NCBI GenBank assembly: GCA_947462255.1
Contig: CANHOA010000020.1
Span: 1 to 54,120 of the forward strand
DNA from: Flavobacteriales bacterium
Lineage (GTDB): Bacteria > Bacteroidota > Bacteroidia > Flavobacteriales_D > Crocinitomicaceae
Reading direction: 5' to 3'
DNA length: 54,120 nt
How positions within the stretch are numbered: position 1 is the stretch's first letter; each line of letters begins with the position of its first letter. The notes beneath the pieces were generated by a model, which was given only the letters and a program-made list of their open reading frames with translations, did no database searches and was not told where the DNA came from. Positions 36,535-45,300 of the stretch are shown piece after piece. The position numbers were made by a program, and so were the translations under genes.

Positions 36535-38142
36535 TTAATTCAATTTAGATTTGTAATTGCCTATTTTCTTCCTTTCTTGAGCGCATTCAGGGCACCATGA
36601 TCCTTTTTTTATTTTCGTTGGTTTAATATTACTTGGTGTTGCGAACCAAGATTTATGATTATTCTTTTGACAAGTCCATTCTAATTTTTTATCTGATCCT
36701 AAATATTCTGTTGATAGGCAATAGCCACCTTTAAACTTGGCTATCTCTTTCATTTCATCTATCGTTCCTTTGCAATTCCCAGAACATTTACAACACCAAC
36801 TCACTCTTAATGATTGCCAAGTAGTTGTATTAATATGACCATTTTCGCATTGAAATTCTATCGGGGAATGATTGTTTTTATATTCCGATAACAAAACCCC
36901 ACCTTTTTCTTCAATATAAGTTTTTACTTTATTGACATCTCTTGCCTTCTCGTTACAAGGAGGCTCAGGACACCATATACCCTTAAGAATTTTAGCAGGT
37001 GTTTTTTTAAATAAATGACCTTTCTGGCAAATAAATTCTAGTTCTGTACTTTTTCCTTTGAAACTACCTGAGAGGCATTCTCCATTATACTTATTAACAA
37101 TTTCTAAAATTGGAATTAGTTTATCTTGATAGAATCGACTATAAAAAATATTAATGTCAGGTTTATCCTTTTTCTTTATTTTCAATCCAAGTTTAGCGCA
37201 TTTGCCATAAAGAGTCGAATAGAGTTCTTCTCTCGATGTAGTTTCGTCATCTATCTCAATTAAATCAATTTGTTTCTCTTTGCATTTTTCACGTTTAAAG
37301 GCATCTCGTGCTTGTTGCTGATAAAAATCCTTTGTACCATTTCGATGAAAATGATGAGGATAATATCTTTTGTGTTGAGCCCCTTGATATTCAAACGCAA
37401 CCTTTGATTCTTCATTATACCCATCAAGTTCTAGAGTAGTTTTGTTCATTTTAAGCCATTCAGGCAATGATTTTTCAAATTTCACTTGAAGAATATACTC
37501 AAGATAAAATCGAGTAAGGTTTTCTCCAATACTTGAATTACATGCTTTACACCACTGCCCCTGTAATAAGTTGTGGAGATTTAATGAAAATTCGTGTCCA
37601 GAGGCACACTTCCATTTTAATTTATCCTTGTTATTGTTATATGATGTACTTAACAATTCGCCACTTCGTTCTTTAGCTTTAATGCGTATTTCGTCAATTG
37701 AATATTTTTCTTTTCCGCTACATTTACTGCACCAGTCTAGTTTTGTCCCATCTTTCTTTATTCGTGCACGATTTAGCCTATCCCAATCCTTAGCGCATTT
37801 ATGATTAAATTCACATAAATAGATTAACTGTGAGTTATTATTGACATATTCGGGTTCCTTTGTTATCAGAATTCCACCAAATTGCTTTACTTTTTCCTCA
37901 ATTATATTGAATGGTATTTTTAATGTTTCAACGTAGCATTGACGGCACCATCTTCCCCTAAGAACATTATCCCATCCTAATTCAAATTTAACGTGCGATT
38001 TATTCTTGCATTTCCAAAGATATTTTCGATCATTTCTTGTATAGTCTTCAGATAAACAATTGCCATTATGTTTTTCTGAAGCAAATTCATTTAAATCCTC
38101 AATTGTGTATCTTTTATATTCTCTTTTGGCCATATGATTCAA
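36535..38142 (-). CDS. Zinc-ribbon-array protein with central Vsr/EDxHD-like nuclease
   Basis: 535 aa. Three zinc-ribbon-like repeats (about 1-200; pattern x-W-x-C-x-x-G/K-H ... W-C-x-x-C, e.g. LKWKCASGHEF...WCKAC) precede a nuclease domain: E207 (GENLTRFYLEYIL), D240 (LELDGY), E251 and H257 (AFEYQGAQH), and IDLIEIDD. Three more ribbons follow (LEFICQKGH, IEFQCENGH, LEWTCQKNNH, each with a later WCxxC-like pair). The catalytic pattern fits the Vsr-related very-short-patch/homing nuclease fold; the ribbons probably read DNA. It could be a solo restriction nuclease or a free-standing homing endonuclease. It is flanked by 20-bp direct repeats. Confidence 0.75.
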   Translation of the reverse strand: MNHMAKREYKRYTIEDLNEFASEKHNGNCLSEDYTRNDRKYLWKCKNKSHVKFELGWDNVLRGRWCRQCYVETLKIPFNIIEEKVKQFGGILITKEPEYVNNNSQLIYLCEFNHKCAKDWDRLNRARIKKDGTKLDWCSKCSGKEKYSIDEIRIKAKERSGELLSTSYNNNKDKLKWKCASGHEFSLNLHNLLQGQWCKACNSSIGENLTRFYLEYILQVKFEKSLPEWLKMNKTTLELDGYNEESKVAFEYQGAQHKRYYPHHFHRNGTKDFYQQQARDAFKREKCKEKQIDLIEIDDETTSREELYSTLYGKCAKLGLKIKKKDKPDINIFYSRFYQDKLIPILEIVNKYNGECLSGSFKGKSTELEFICQKGHLFKKTPAKILKGIWCPEPPCNEKARDVNKVKTYIEEKGGVLLSEYKNNHSPIEFQCENGHINTTTWQSLRVSWCCKCSGNCKGTIDEMKEIAKFKGGYCLSTEYLGSDKKLEWTCQKNNHKSWFATPSNIKPTKIKKGSWCPECAQERKKIGNYKSKLN

Positions 38143-38454
38143 TTGGAAATAAATACTTCGTTTTCACAAATTTATAGAATAAAAGTGATTAGACATTGCC
38201 GTTTTAGGTATGTGTGTACGTGGTAGTTTTTAGAGCCCATTTTGACGTTTATTTTTTCAAAAAAAAACAGTATTTATGGTATTTTCGGACTAAGTTTTTT
38301 ATTTGAAAAAAGGACTGATTTAAGTGCCTATCTGAATTAGGATAGGTTGTATTTGAAGGTCATTAATCTTTGTGAAAGGTGGTTTCCTAAATACGCTCTT
38401 AAAAGCGATTAGAATAACGATGAGAGCACTCGATTAAAATAATTAAAAGCCAAT
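38143..38454. other. Gene-free interval
   Basis: 312 bp holding the right 20-bp direct repeat (38271-38290) and a weak inverted ATTAGGAT-type motif. No open frame or RNA gene is seen. Confidence 0.4.
38271..38290 (+). repeat. 20-bp direct repeat, right copy
   Basis: tatttatggtattttcggac, the partner of 36261-36280, 2010 bp away in the same orientation. Flanking bases diverge. Confidence 0.6.
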
Positions 38455-39024
38455 TTACTTGGATTCTCTTTGATCAATTTTCAATGTAAAATTACCATTA
38501 TCCATCCAATGATTACAGACATTCATTAGGTAAGTTTGAAAGCGGTCTATGCTAAGAAATGAATATTCAGGTAATTCTAAGTTGTTTGGGATTAAATGAT
38601 AGGGTGCTCCTTGGTTTGAAAGTTGATGGAATTTCATGTTTATGTCAATCGTACACTTGCTTACGTCATTAACAAATAAATAATCATGTAGAAGAAAGGT
38701 AAAATACAATTGCATTAAATGCTCTGGTGAATTCAGCAAACCTTGAATAATAAATTCTTTTTGATCTTTGGTATAACCAACTTGTAAACACTCTCGAAAA
38801 CAATTTTGAAAAAATGTAGATTGATCTTTTTTCATTTCTTCATTTAATTCATTAAAAAAATCTTGTACTTCAAGGTCTTTAAATTGAAAACACATAGAAG
38901 CCCATTCATTTAAATAATTAATTCCCTCTTGGGACATATAATTAAAATTTACTTCTGAGCAGAACATGATTTTTAAGAAGCACTTCAATTGTGGTTCCGA
39001 CCAAGAATAAGGAAGTTGATTCAT
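38455..39024 (-). CDS. Hypothetical protein (189 aa)
   Basis: Not recognised. Predicted helical and acidic, rich in aromatic residues (KFHQLSNQGAPYHLIPNNLELPEYSF), with no signal peptide, membrane segment or catalytic motif. It stands alone as the last gene of the island, between the Vsr-like nuclease and the proposed right attachment site, on the minus strand. Composition resembles the surrounding island genes. A defence or anti-defence role is possible only by location. Confidence 0.6.
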   Translation of the reverse strand: MNQLPYSWSEPQLKCFLKIMFCSEVNFNYMSQEGINYLNEWASMCFQFKDLEVQDFFNELNEEMKKDQSTFFQNCFRECLQVGYTKDQKEFIIQGLLNSPEHLMQLYFTFLLHDYLFVNDVSKCTIDINMKFHQLSNQGAPYHLIPNNLELPEYSFLSIDRFQTYLMNVCNHWMDNGNFTLKIDQRESK

Positions 39025-39174
39025 AAAGTTATTTTTTATGAAATTACTGATTTTATGATAATCAATAATAGATTCAAAATGACAAAGAAATAATTATGGA
39101 TTATTCAAATTCGAAATCCAAAATATTGATTAGTTCATTTTTGGTGAAGTGAACGATTAAAGTGAAGAATTTAA

Positions 39175-39246
39175 TTATTTTTCGTTGTATTCCAACACCT
39201 TTTCTATGTCCTTGTAAAAGTTAGATTTTTCGACCCTTGGGGTCAC
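39175..39246 (-). pseudogene. Orphan recombinase C-terminus at the right end of the island
   Basis: Reading the minus strand from the GTGACC core at 39246 gives VTPRVEKSNFYK...EYNEK and TAA at 39175-39177. The same GTGACC codons, in the same frame, end the integrated recombinase (V-T-S-stop). Joining the ends on the excised circle would therefore fuse this stretch to the recombinase, giving about 546 residues. Confidence 0.5.
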
Positions 39247-39250
39247 AAAA
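39239..39250 (+). other. Candidate attR core
   Basis: GGGGTCACAAAA, 10 of 12 identical to 7141-7152. It is preceded by a small GACCC-TTG-GGGTC inverted repeat and followed 3 nt later by a strong terminator stem. Confidence 0.45.
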
Positions 39251-39253
39251 GGC

Positions 39254-39286
39254 GCCCGCTTCATAAAATGAAGCGGGCTTTTTTAT
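39254..39286 (+). terminator. Perfect Rho-independent terminator with no upstream plus-strand gene
   Basis: GCCCGCTTCA (39254-39263), loop TAAAA, TGAAGCGGGC (39269-39278), then a T tract. The nearest plus-strand gene ends almost 5 kb upstream. It is best explained as the original terminator of tRNA-Arg, displaced by integration of the island. Confidence 0.8.
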
Positions 39287-39297
39287 TTATAATAGCG

Positions 39298-39671
39298 TCA
39301 GAATACATTTCTGAAAGCTAGAAGAAATAAAAAAGATAAGTTAATGCGAAGCATTGACGGGCGCCATGCTTGTAATGCCCAAAACGCAACGGTTCATGCG
39401 CAGCATAATCCGATAAAACCGTTCAAAATGTATTTTGAAAAGCGACGGAAAATGAAAAACCCTACAACTGCAGAGCAGTTGGGGTTCTATGCTTGGGTAA
39501 ACCCAAAACGAAACGGATCAAAAGGCATAGTGAGAAACAGAGCGAGAGCGAAGATTGATAACCTGCCTTTTCTTAATTCTCGCATCTTGTTCCGACACTT
39601 CGGGACTCATTCTGATTCTCACTCCTTAATGGTAAACCCAAAACGCAACAGATCATGCGTGGCATAATCCC
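39298..39671 (+). repeat. Noncoding repeat and hairpin cluster
   Basis: Contains three degenerate copies of CCCAAAACGCAACGGATCATG (39378-39412, 39502-39530, 39637-39671; the outer two end in GCATAATCC); TCAGAA/TTCTGA (39298-39314); a perfect TTCAAAAT-GT-ATTTTGAA palindrome (39422-39439); and a hairpin around CAACTGC/GCAGTTG (39458-39486). The frame that spans it (39344-39667) looks non-coding. The position fits the boundary between island and lipid cluster. Confidence 0.6.
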
Positions 39672-39716
39672 TTAAAAGGAAAGTCAGATTTTTTCATTCA
39701 AAAAAAACAGTTAATT

Positions 39717-40475
39717 CTAAGAAAAAATCCCCATGTAATAAGGGATCCAATAAGCCGGAGAAATAAGCAAAGCCATTTCATAAGCACTGTCATATAGTAG
39801 TCCCCCAACTTGCATCAAAACACCAGGCTTTTTATATTCCATTGTCTCCGGATCATAAAGTTCTATGTACCGAACCCTCATATTGTAATTGATGAAATAG
39901 AATAAAACCACGAAGAGTGAATAAGAGAGTAGGTATGCGAATGCGTGAGAACGGGAATCTATAGGAATTAAGAACATCATTGAAATACAGATCGTATTGA
40001 TCAATGCGAGTAACATGACAGACTTGGGTTTTGTCATGGCTCTTCTAATGATGATTACATCATCGTCCGTTTTTACTTTTCTAAGTTGAAAATTATCTGA
40101 ATAAGCCAAATAGAATGCAGCAATGCCGACAATAAATGTTGCGCTTATCAAAGCAGGTAACACATTGCCGGCAATGAACTGATCAGCAATGAAAAAAGCA
40201 GGGACACAGAAAGCCGGGCCTTCAACAAAAGAGCGAAGGATTATCTCACCGGGCTTGGAAAGTTTACGGCCAAACAAATAAGTGCTTCCTTTTCGGATAT
40301 TACTTATGGTTAAACCTGTTTCGATAAGAAGATGAAGTAAACTGCTGCTTAGAAAAATGACAAGGTAATTTATTCCGTAAAAAGTGATCAAAATCGACGT
40401 GATCAGCAGGATGTATATTAATACATTAAAATTGGCATTGCCATGAAATTTGGTTGATTTTCTGACTGAAAACAT
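39717..40475 (-). CDS. Polytopic membrane protein of the lipid cluster
   Basis: 252 aa with about six or seven hydrophobic segments (e.g. VLIYILLITSILITFYGINY, VMLLALINTICISMMFLIPI). No known catalytic motif. A conserved-looking cytoplasmic loop RKGSTYLFGRKLSKPGE and a charged segment RYIELYDPETMEYKKPG are visible. It starts 11 nt downstream of the desaturase gene on the same strand, so the two form an operon. It might modify, flip or transport the lipid product; this is inference, and no family is recognised. Confidence 0.65.
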   Translation of the reverse strand: MFSVRKSTKFHGNANFNVLIYILLITSILITFYGINYLVIFLSSSLLHLLIETGLTISNIRKGSTYLFGRKLSKPGEIILRSFVEGPAFCVPAFFIADQFIAGNVLPALISATFIVGIAAFYLAYSDNFQLRKVKTDDDVIIIRRAMTKPKSVMLLALINTICISMMFLIPIDSRSHAFAYLLSYSLFVVLFYFINYNMRVRYIELYDPETMEYKKPGVLMQVGGLLYDSAYEMALLISPAYWIPYYMGIFS

Positions 40476-40486
40476 ATTTTTTTAAA

Positions 40487-41482
40487 CTATTTGCTAGCAT
40501 TTTTAATTGGAACCAACTTTTGTTTTTCTTCATCCCAAAGGCCTAATCCGAGTAAATGCCAAACTTCAGTTATCGAGATTCTTTTAAAATGAAATTCGTT
40601 ATTGAGAGCTTCTTGTGCCTCATGAAGGCGATAAAAAGGGACTTGGAAATGGATGTGATGTGCGGTGTGGCAAACCACATTTCCAATTAGCCACCTGAAC
40701 CAAACAGGCGATTGAAGATCAGAAGCGCCATACATTGTAGCTTCTTTCCAATTCCATTCGGCGTCAGCTCTCCAGTAGGTATCTTCGAATTGATGTTGCC
40801 CATAAAAAGTAAATGCTGCAATCGCAAAGAACAATATTAAAGGAAGGAAATAAATAATAAAGACGGATAAAAAGCCAATCTTCGAGATTATGAGCCAGAA
40901 TAATAAAAGGTATAAAATATTGTGTGTTAAAACCGAAAAGATGGCTTTTTTATTGAAATTGGGATGGATCAATCGGCATGCTAAGCCGTAATTGATCGTT
41001 GGTACTATGATCAATCTTGCAAATCGTGATCGCATGATTCTATACAAGGTTCGTTTTATCTTGGAAGCATTTCGAAATTCAGTGATTGTCATCGTCCAAA
41101 CCTCGGGATTAAAGTTACGTTTGTCAAGATTTCCTACATGCATATGATGGCTATTGTGAATAAATTTCCACATGGAATAAGGTATCATTATCCCAAACCC
41201 AATAATGTTGCCTGTAAGATCGTTCAAATTAGCCGATCTAAAATAACTTTGGTGTCCGCAATCATGTTCTATGACGTAGCTTCTGCACATGAAGGCTACG
41301 GTAATTGGGACTGAAACAACTAATATCCAGAAAGTTGAATTGAGAATGGAATAATAACTTAGTAAAATTCCAAAATATAACATAAGAATGGTCAAGATCA
41401 ATTGGCTTATGGCGTAATATTGATTCCGTATTGCGTATGGTTGAAGGATCTTTATAGCTTTATCGAATTCTTCTGAGTTCAT
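40487..41482 (-). CDS. Fatty acid desaturase (acyl-lipid/Delta12-like)
   Basis: 331 aa with membrane segments and three histidine boxes: H73-DCG-H77 (EHDCGHQ), H109-NS-HH113 (HNSHHMH) and HTAHHIHF near residue 283, which bind the diiron centre of membrane desaturases. It inserts a double bond (or, in some relatives, a triple bond) in an acyl chain. It is divergent from the PPTase-FAAL-P450 operon with a 95-bp intergenic region, and followed by a membrane protein. The substrate may be the acyl-carrier form made by the adjacent megasynthase; this is inference. Confidence 0.87.
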   Translation of the reverse strand: MNSEEFDKAIKILQPYAIRNQYYAISQLILTILMLYFGILLSYYSILNSTFWILVVSVPITVAFMCRSYVIEHDCGHQSYFRSANLNDLTGNIIGFGIMIPYSMWKFIHNSHHMHVGNLDKRNFNPEVWTMTITEFRNASKIKRTLYRIMRSRFARLIIVPTINYGLACRLIHPNFNKKAIFSVLTHNILYLLLFWLIISKIGFLSVFIIYFLPLILFFAIAAFTFYGQHQFEDTYWRADAEWNWKEATMYGASDLQSPVWFRWLIGNVVCHTAHHIHFQVPFYRLHEAQEALNNEFHFKRISITEVWHLLGLGLWDEEKQKLVPIKNASK

Positions 41483-41577
41483 AGTTAGGTAAAGTTAAAA
41501 TCGAAGAGGAATAAAAGTAATAATTAATGCTATATTACAGATAGATTTTTAAATTAGTAGTACAATTCACAATACAG

Positions 41578-42303
41578 TTGAATAAAAGTCAAAATAAAAT
41601 TTATCTTTTTACAGGTTCTGTTCAAATTCTATACAAGAATTGGATGGACCTTAAACTTGATGAACATGAACTTAACAGATTGTCATCTTTCTATAATGTT
41701 CATGACCGGAATACTTTTGCTGTCTGCCGCTTTTACCTTAAAAAGTTAGCGTCAGAATTTCTGGATCTGCCTATCGACAATCTTAAAATAGGGTACGGAA
41801 CTAATGGAAAACCCTTCATTGAAAATGAGAAACTCTATTTCAACTGTTCTCATACAGAAGATATTTTCGTAATAGCGATCACAACACTCGGGGAAATAGG
41901 AATTGATATCGAATGGCTACATCGTCCTGTAGTAATTTCCAAACTCTCTAATTTGATTCTTTCTGATAGTGAACAAATTAGTTTATCGCAGTGTCTTGAA
42001 GACAAACGAAAAGAATTTTTTTTGAAAATATGGACAGTTAAGGAATCCTTTTTTAAAGGACTTGGAAGTGGATTGTCATCACCATTGAAACATATTGAAG
42101 TGAAATTTAAAAATGATTCAGTGGCTGCAATTTTGAATACATTTGCAGGTGAAATTGATCTCGAAAACTGGCAAATTTTAATACCTGAACTGAAAAGTGA
42201 TCTAATTGGAGCAATTGCTATTAATTGTAGTTCGTTTAACATAGAATTGAATCAACAATGTCTGTCTGAAATAATATCTTCTAAACTTGACTTACTAATA
42301 TGA
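41578..42303 (+). CDS. Sfp-type 4'-phosphopantetheinyl transferase
   Basis: 241 aa. It has the family motifs GIDIE (108-112, metal/CoA binding) and WTVKESFFKGLGSGL (W152, K155, E156), plus YLKKLASEFLDLP and KPFIENEKLYFNCSH. It transfers 4'-phosphopantetheine from CoA to a carrier-protein serine. The start is TTG at 41578: the nearest in-frame stop is 12 codons upstream and the first ATG (41644) would remove the N-terminal beta strand. Its stop overlaps the megasynthase ATG by 4 nt, so it most likely activates that enzyme's carrier domain. Confidence 0.88.
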   Translation: MNKSQNKIYLFTGSVQILYKNWMDLKLDEHELNRLSSFYNVHDRNTFAVCRFYLKKLASEFLDLPIDNLKIGYGTNGKPFIENEKLYFNCSHTEDIFVIAITTLGEIGIDIEWLHRPVVISKLSNLILSDSEQISLSQCLEDKRKEFFLKIWTVKESFFKGLGSGLSSPLKHIEVKFKNDSVAAILNTFAGEIDLENWQILIPELKSDLIGAIAINCSSFNIELNQQCLSEIISSKLDLLI

Positions 42304-45300
42304 TGAAATCTATCCTCTCTGAATTAGATCAAAAAATCTCAATACATCCGGATAAACTCCTCTATGTGTTTCTAGATATCAGAGGTGATATAAAAGAATC
42401 GTATACCTACCGTGAGTTTGATCTTCGTTCAAAAAATATCGCTGCACATATTTATAATAACTATGATCTAAAAGAGGGTGACAGAGTTTTACTGGTGTAT
42501 CCTCCCGGATTGGAAATGATCTGTTCATTCTTTGCATGTGTGCGTTTGGGGTTAATTCCGGTCCCTGTTTATCCGCCTTCAGCGAATGGATTTGAAGCGG
42601 CCATTCGAAAAATGAAATTGATCGGTGATGATTGTGGGGCTTATGCGATCTTTACGACTCGAACGTATCAATTATCGGCACAGATAAACCTAGAACGTAT
42701 CAAAGCAGATGGGAAGAGCGATATAGGTCTTTTCGATAAGGTTAAATGGATTGCAACGGATGAAATCGGAAATGAGGATCCGAAATCCTTCGAAGAAGCA
42801 TTTTCGGAAATACTTTTTTTACAATATACATCTGGATCAACCAGTGAGCCAAAAGGTGTGATCATTACACACGATAACCTGCTGGATAATTGCAATAACG
42901 TCGTTGATCACACACCAATCGGCGTTTCATGGTTGCCACAATACCATGACATGGGTTTGATCGGTTACTACTTGTTCTTTGCATTAAAAGGGGGAACCAC
43001 TTATGGTTTTTCGCCTACAGATTTTATTTTGAAACCGGCGCTTTGGCTAGAAACCATCACTAAGTATAAAGGAACAGCTACATCTGCTCCTAATTTTGCA
43101 TTTGATTACTGCCTTCAGGAGGGAAAAATTAGTGATGAGGTATTCGAAACATTGGACCTCAGTTCTCTTCGCTTCGTAATGAATGCAGCTGAACCCGTAA
43201 AGCCTACTGTTTATTCATCATTCATTCAAAAATTTAAGCCTTATGGCCTTCATCCTGAAGCTTCATTTACTGCATATGGTTTGGCCGAGAATACACTTGC
43301 AGTAAGCAATTATGGTAGAGCAATCCACTATTTTGATCCCGGATTCTTAAAGGAAGGAAATGCATTAAAGCTTATTGGATCTTCCGGCTCTCTAGAAGGA
43401 ATTGCTTTAATGAGTTGTGGAAAGACGCTTGGAGATACAGTTGTAAAGATCGTTAATTTAGATAATCAACCCTATGAGCTGGATAACGGCAAAGTGGGAG
43501 AGATTTGGGTCAAGGGTTCCAGTAAAGGAAAAGGTTATTGGAACAATCCGGAAAAAACGAAAGAGATATTTCACGCAACAATGGCAGGGGATGAAGGGCA
43601 GTGGCTACGCACCGGTGATCTGGGGTTTGTTCTAGATGATGAACTATACGTTTGCGGAAGAATTAAGGACATGATAATCATTCGTGGTCAGAATTATTAC
43701 CCTCAGGATGTTGAGTCCCTTTTTGAAGAAGATCCACATGTTCGTAAAGGCTGTGTTTCGGCTTTTTCAGTTGGATCGAAAGACGGGACTGGACTTACGG
43801 TTGTTGTGGGCATAAAGAATAAGCGTAATCTGCCTGATTTTGAGCATGTAAATAATCGGGCTGTTAGTTTGCTGGGGATTCCGGTCGAACGAGCGATCGC
43901 AGTCTTGGCAAGAGATGTCGCGAAAACTAGTTCCGGAAAGATCCGAAGACTGGAAAATAAACGCATGCTCGAAGCCGGTGAATTTGAGGTGCTATACGAA
44001 TGCAAATCAACACATCAAACCAAAGACGATTCTTATCAAAGACTGAACTCGAATGCTGAAATAGATACCTTGTTTTCCCTTTATGGTTTGACAGGGAGTG
44101 AAACGTCCACTTTGGGCGATTCAGGATTGGATTCTTTGAAACTGGCTGAATTTGCACATGATCTGAAGGAACTTATTGTACGTTTCCGGTTTGAAGATCT
44201 GGCTGAAGAAGTCGATCTGAGAATCCTTCAAAAAATAGCCGTTGCTGAATTGTATGATATTCTGTATGATCTCAGTATTACCAGTCGCATGGCCCGATTC
44301 AGGTTCAAACGTTCACTGGCAAGGATCAATGCGGAATATGGTGAGATCGAACGAAAATTAATGATTCGGGATTCGTTGATGGATCAAATCGCAGATAAAC
44401 CTGAACACTTTTTAAGTAGTGCCGGTGAAGGAAAGATCTTACTTACAGGCGGCACAGGATTTTTCGGACCTTTCTTGATCAAAAGTCTGCTCGAACAGCA
44501 GCATGATAATATCGTGGTTCTTGTCCGTGCGAATGACTCATACGCGGGATTTCAGCGCCTAAAAGAAGCTTTTTTAACCATCGGGTGTAGCGAGATTTTG
44601 TTGAATGAATTTATGACCAGAGTCTCTGTGGTATGTGGTAGTTTGGATCGCCGCCATTTGGGTTTGAATGAACAAGACTGGGATTTTCTGTCGAAGAATA
44701 TTCATGCGATCTACCACAACGGAGCATTGGTGAATTACCTGCTTGATTACGAGGCCATGCGCGGAAGCAATGTGGAAGGTACTAATGAGGTAATACGTCT
44801 AGCAAACAATCAACGAGTAAAGGTCCTGAACTACATTTCGACCACTTTTATTTTTGGATGGTCAACCAAGGATGTGCTCTATGAGACGGACTGCAATGAA
44901 GAAATGGCTTTGCTAGATTTTGGATATAGTCAGAGCAAGTGGGTATCCGAAAGACTTGTTGAAAATGCCCGAAAGAAAGGTTTGCCCGTAAGAATCTTCA
45001 GACCTGCCCTGATCTCACCTTCGATCGACGGGAAAGGGTACAACTTTGATATTTCCATTCGATTATTATCCTTTATGCTCAAATACGGAATCGGAACCTC
45101 TGCAAAGAACCAGGTAAGTTTTACGCCTGCTGATATTGGAGCGAACAATATTGTTGCTATTTCGTTGGTCCCTGAAAGCGTCAATCATACATTTCATGTG
45201 ACTAGAGATGTATTTTCAAGTATGCAGGATGTAACGGCCATACTTAGTCAATTAGCAGAGAGGGAATTCAGGAATTATCCATTGAAGGAGTTCGTTCCGG

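Larger units (their letters stand above)
7141..39246. mobile_element. Serine-recombinase genomic island integrated at tRNA-Arg, defence cargo
   Basis: About 32.1 kb between GAGGTCACTAAA (7141-7152, tRNA 3' end) and GGGGTCACAAAA (39239-39250). Evidence: a large serine recombinase adjacent to the tRNA and overlapping it; restriction, RT and nuclease cargo; and at the right edge a perfect Rho-independent terminator (39254-39286) with no plus-strand gene before it, which would sit right behind the tRNA if the element were excised. Joining the two ends also extends the recombinase reading frame in phase. The left boundary is well supported; the right boundary is inference. Confidence 0.65.

Noticed and set aside
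39220..39246. Second tRNA or full tRNA 3' duplication at the right end
   Set aside because: Only GTTAGA and GGTCAC are shared with tRNA-Arg and no T stem forms, so it is not a tRNA gene or a long duplication.
39344..39667. 107-aa plus-strand frame
   Set aside because: Runs through direct repeats and hairpins (NPKRN appears twice because of the repeat), so it is more likely a repeat element than a gene.
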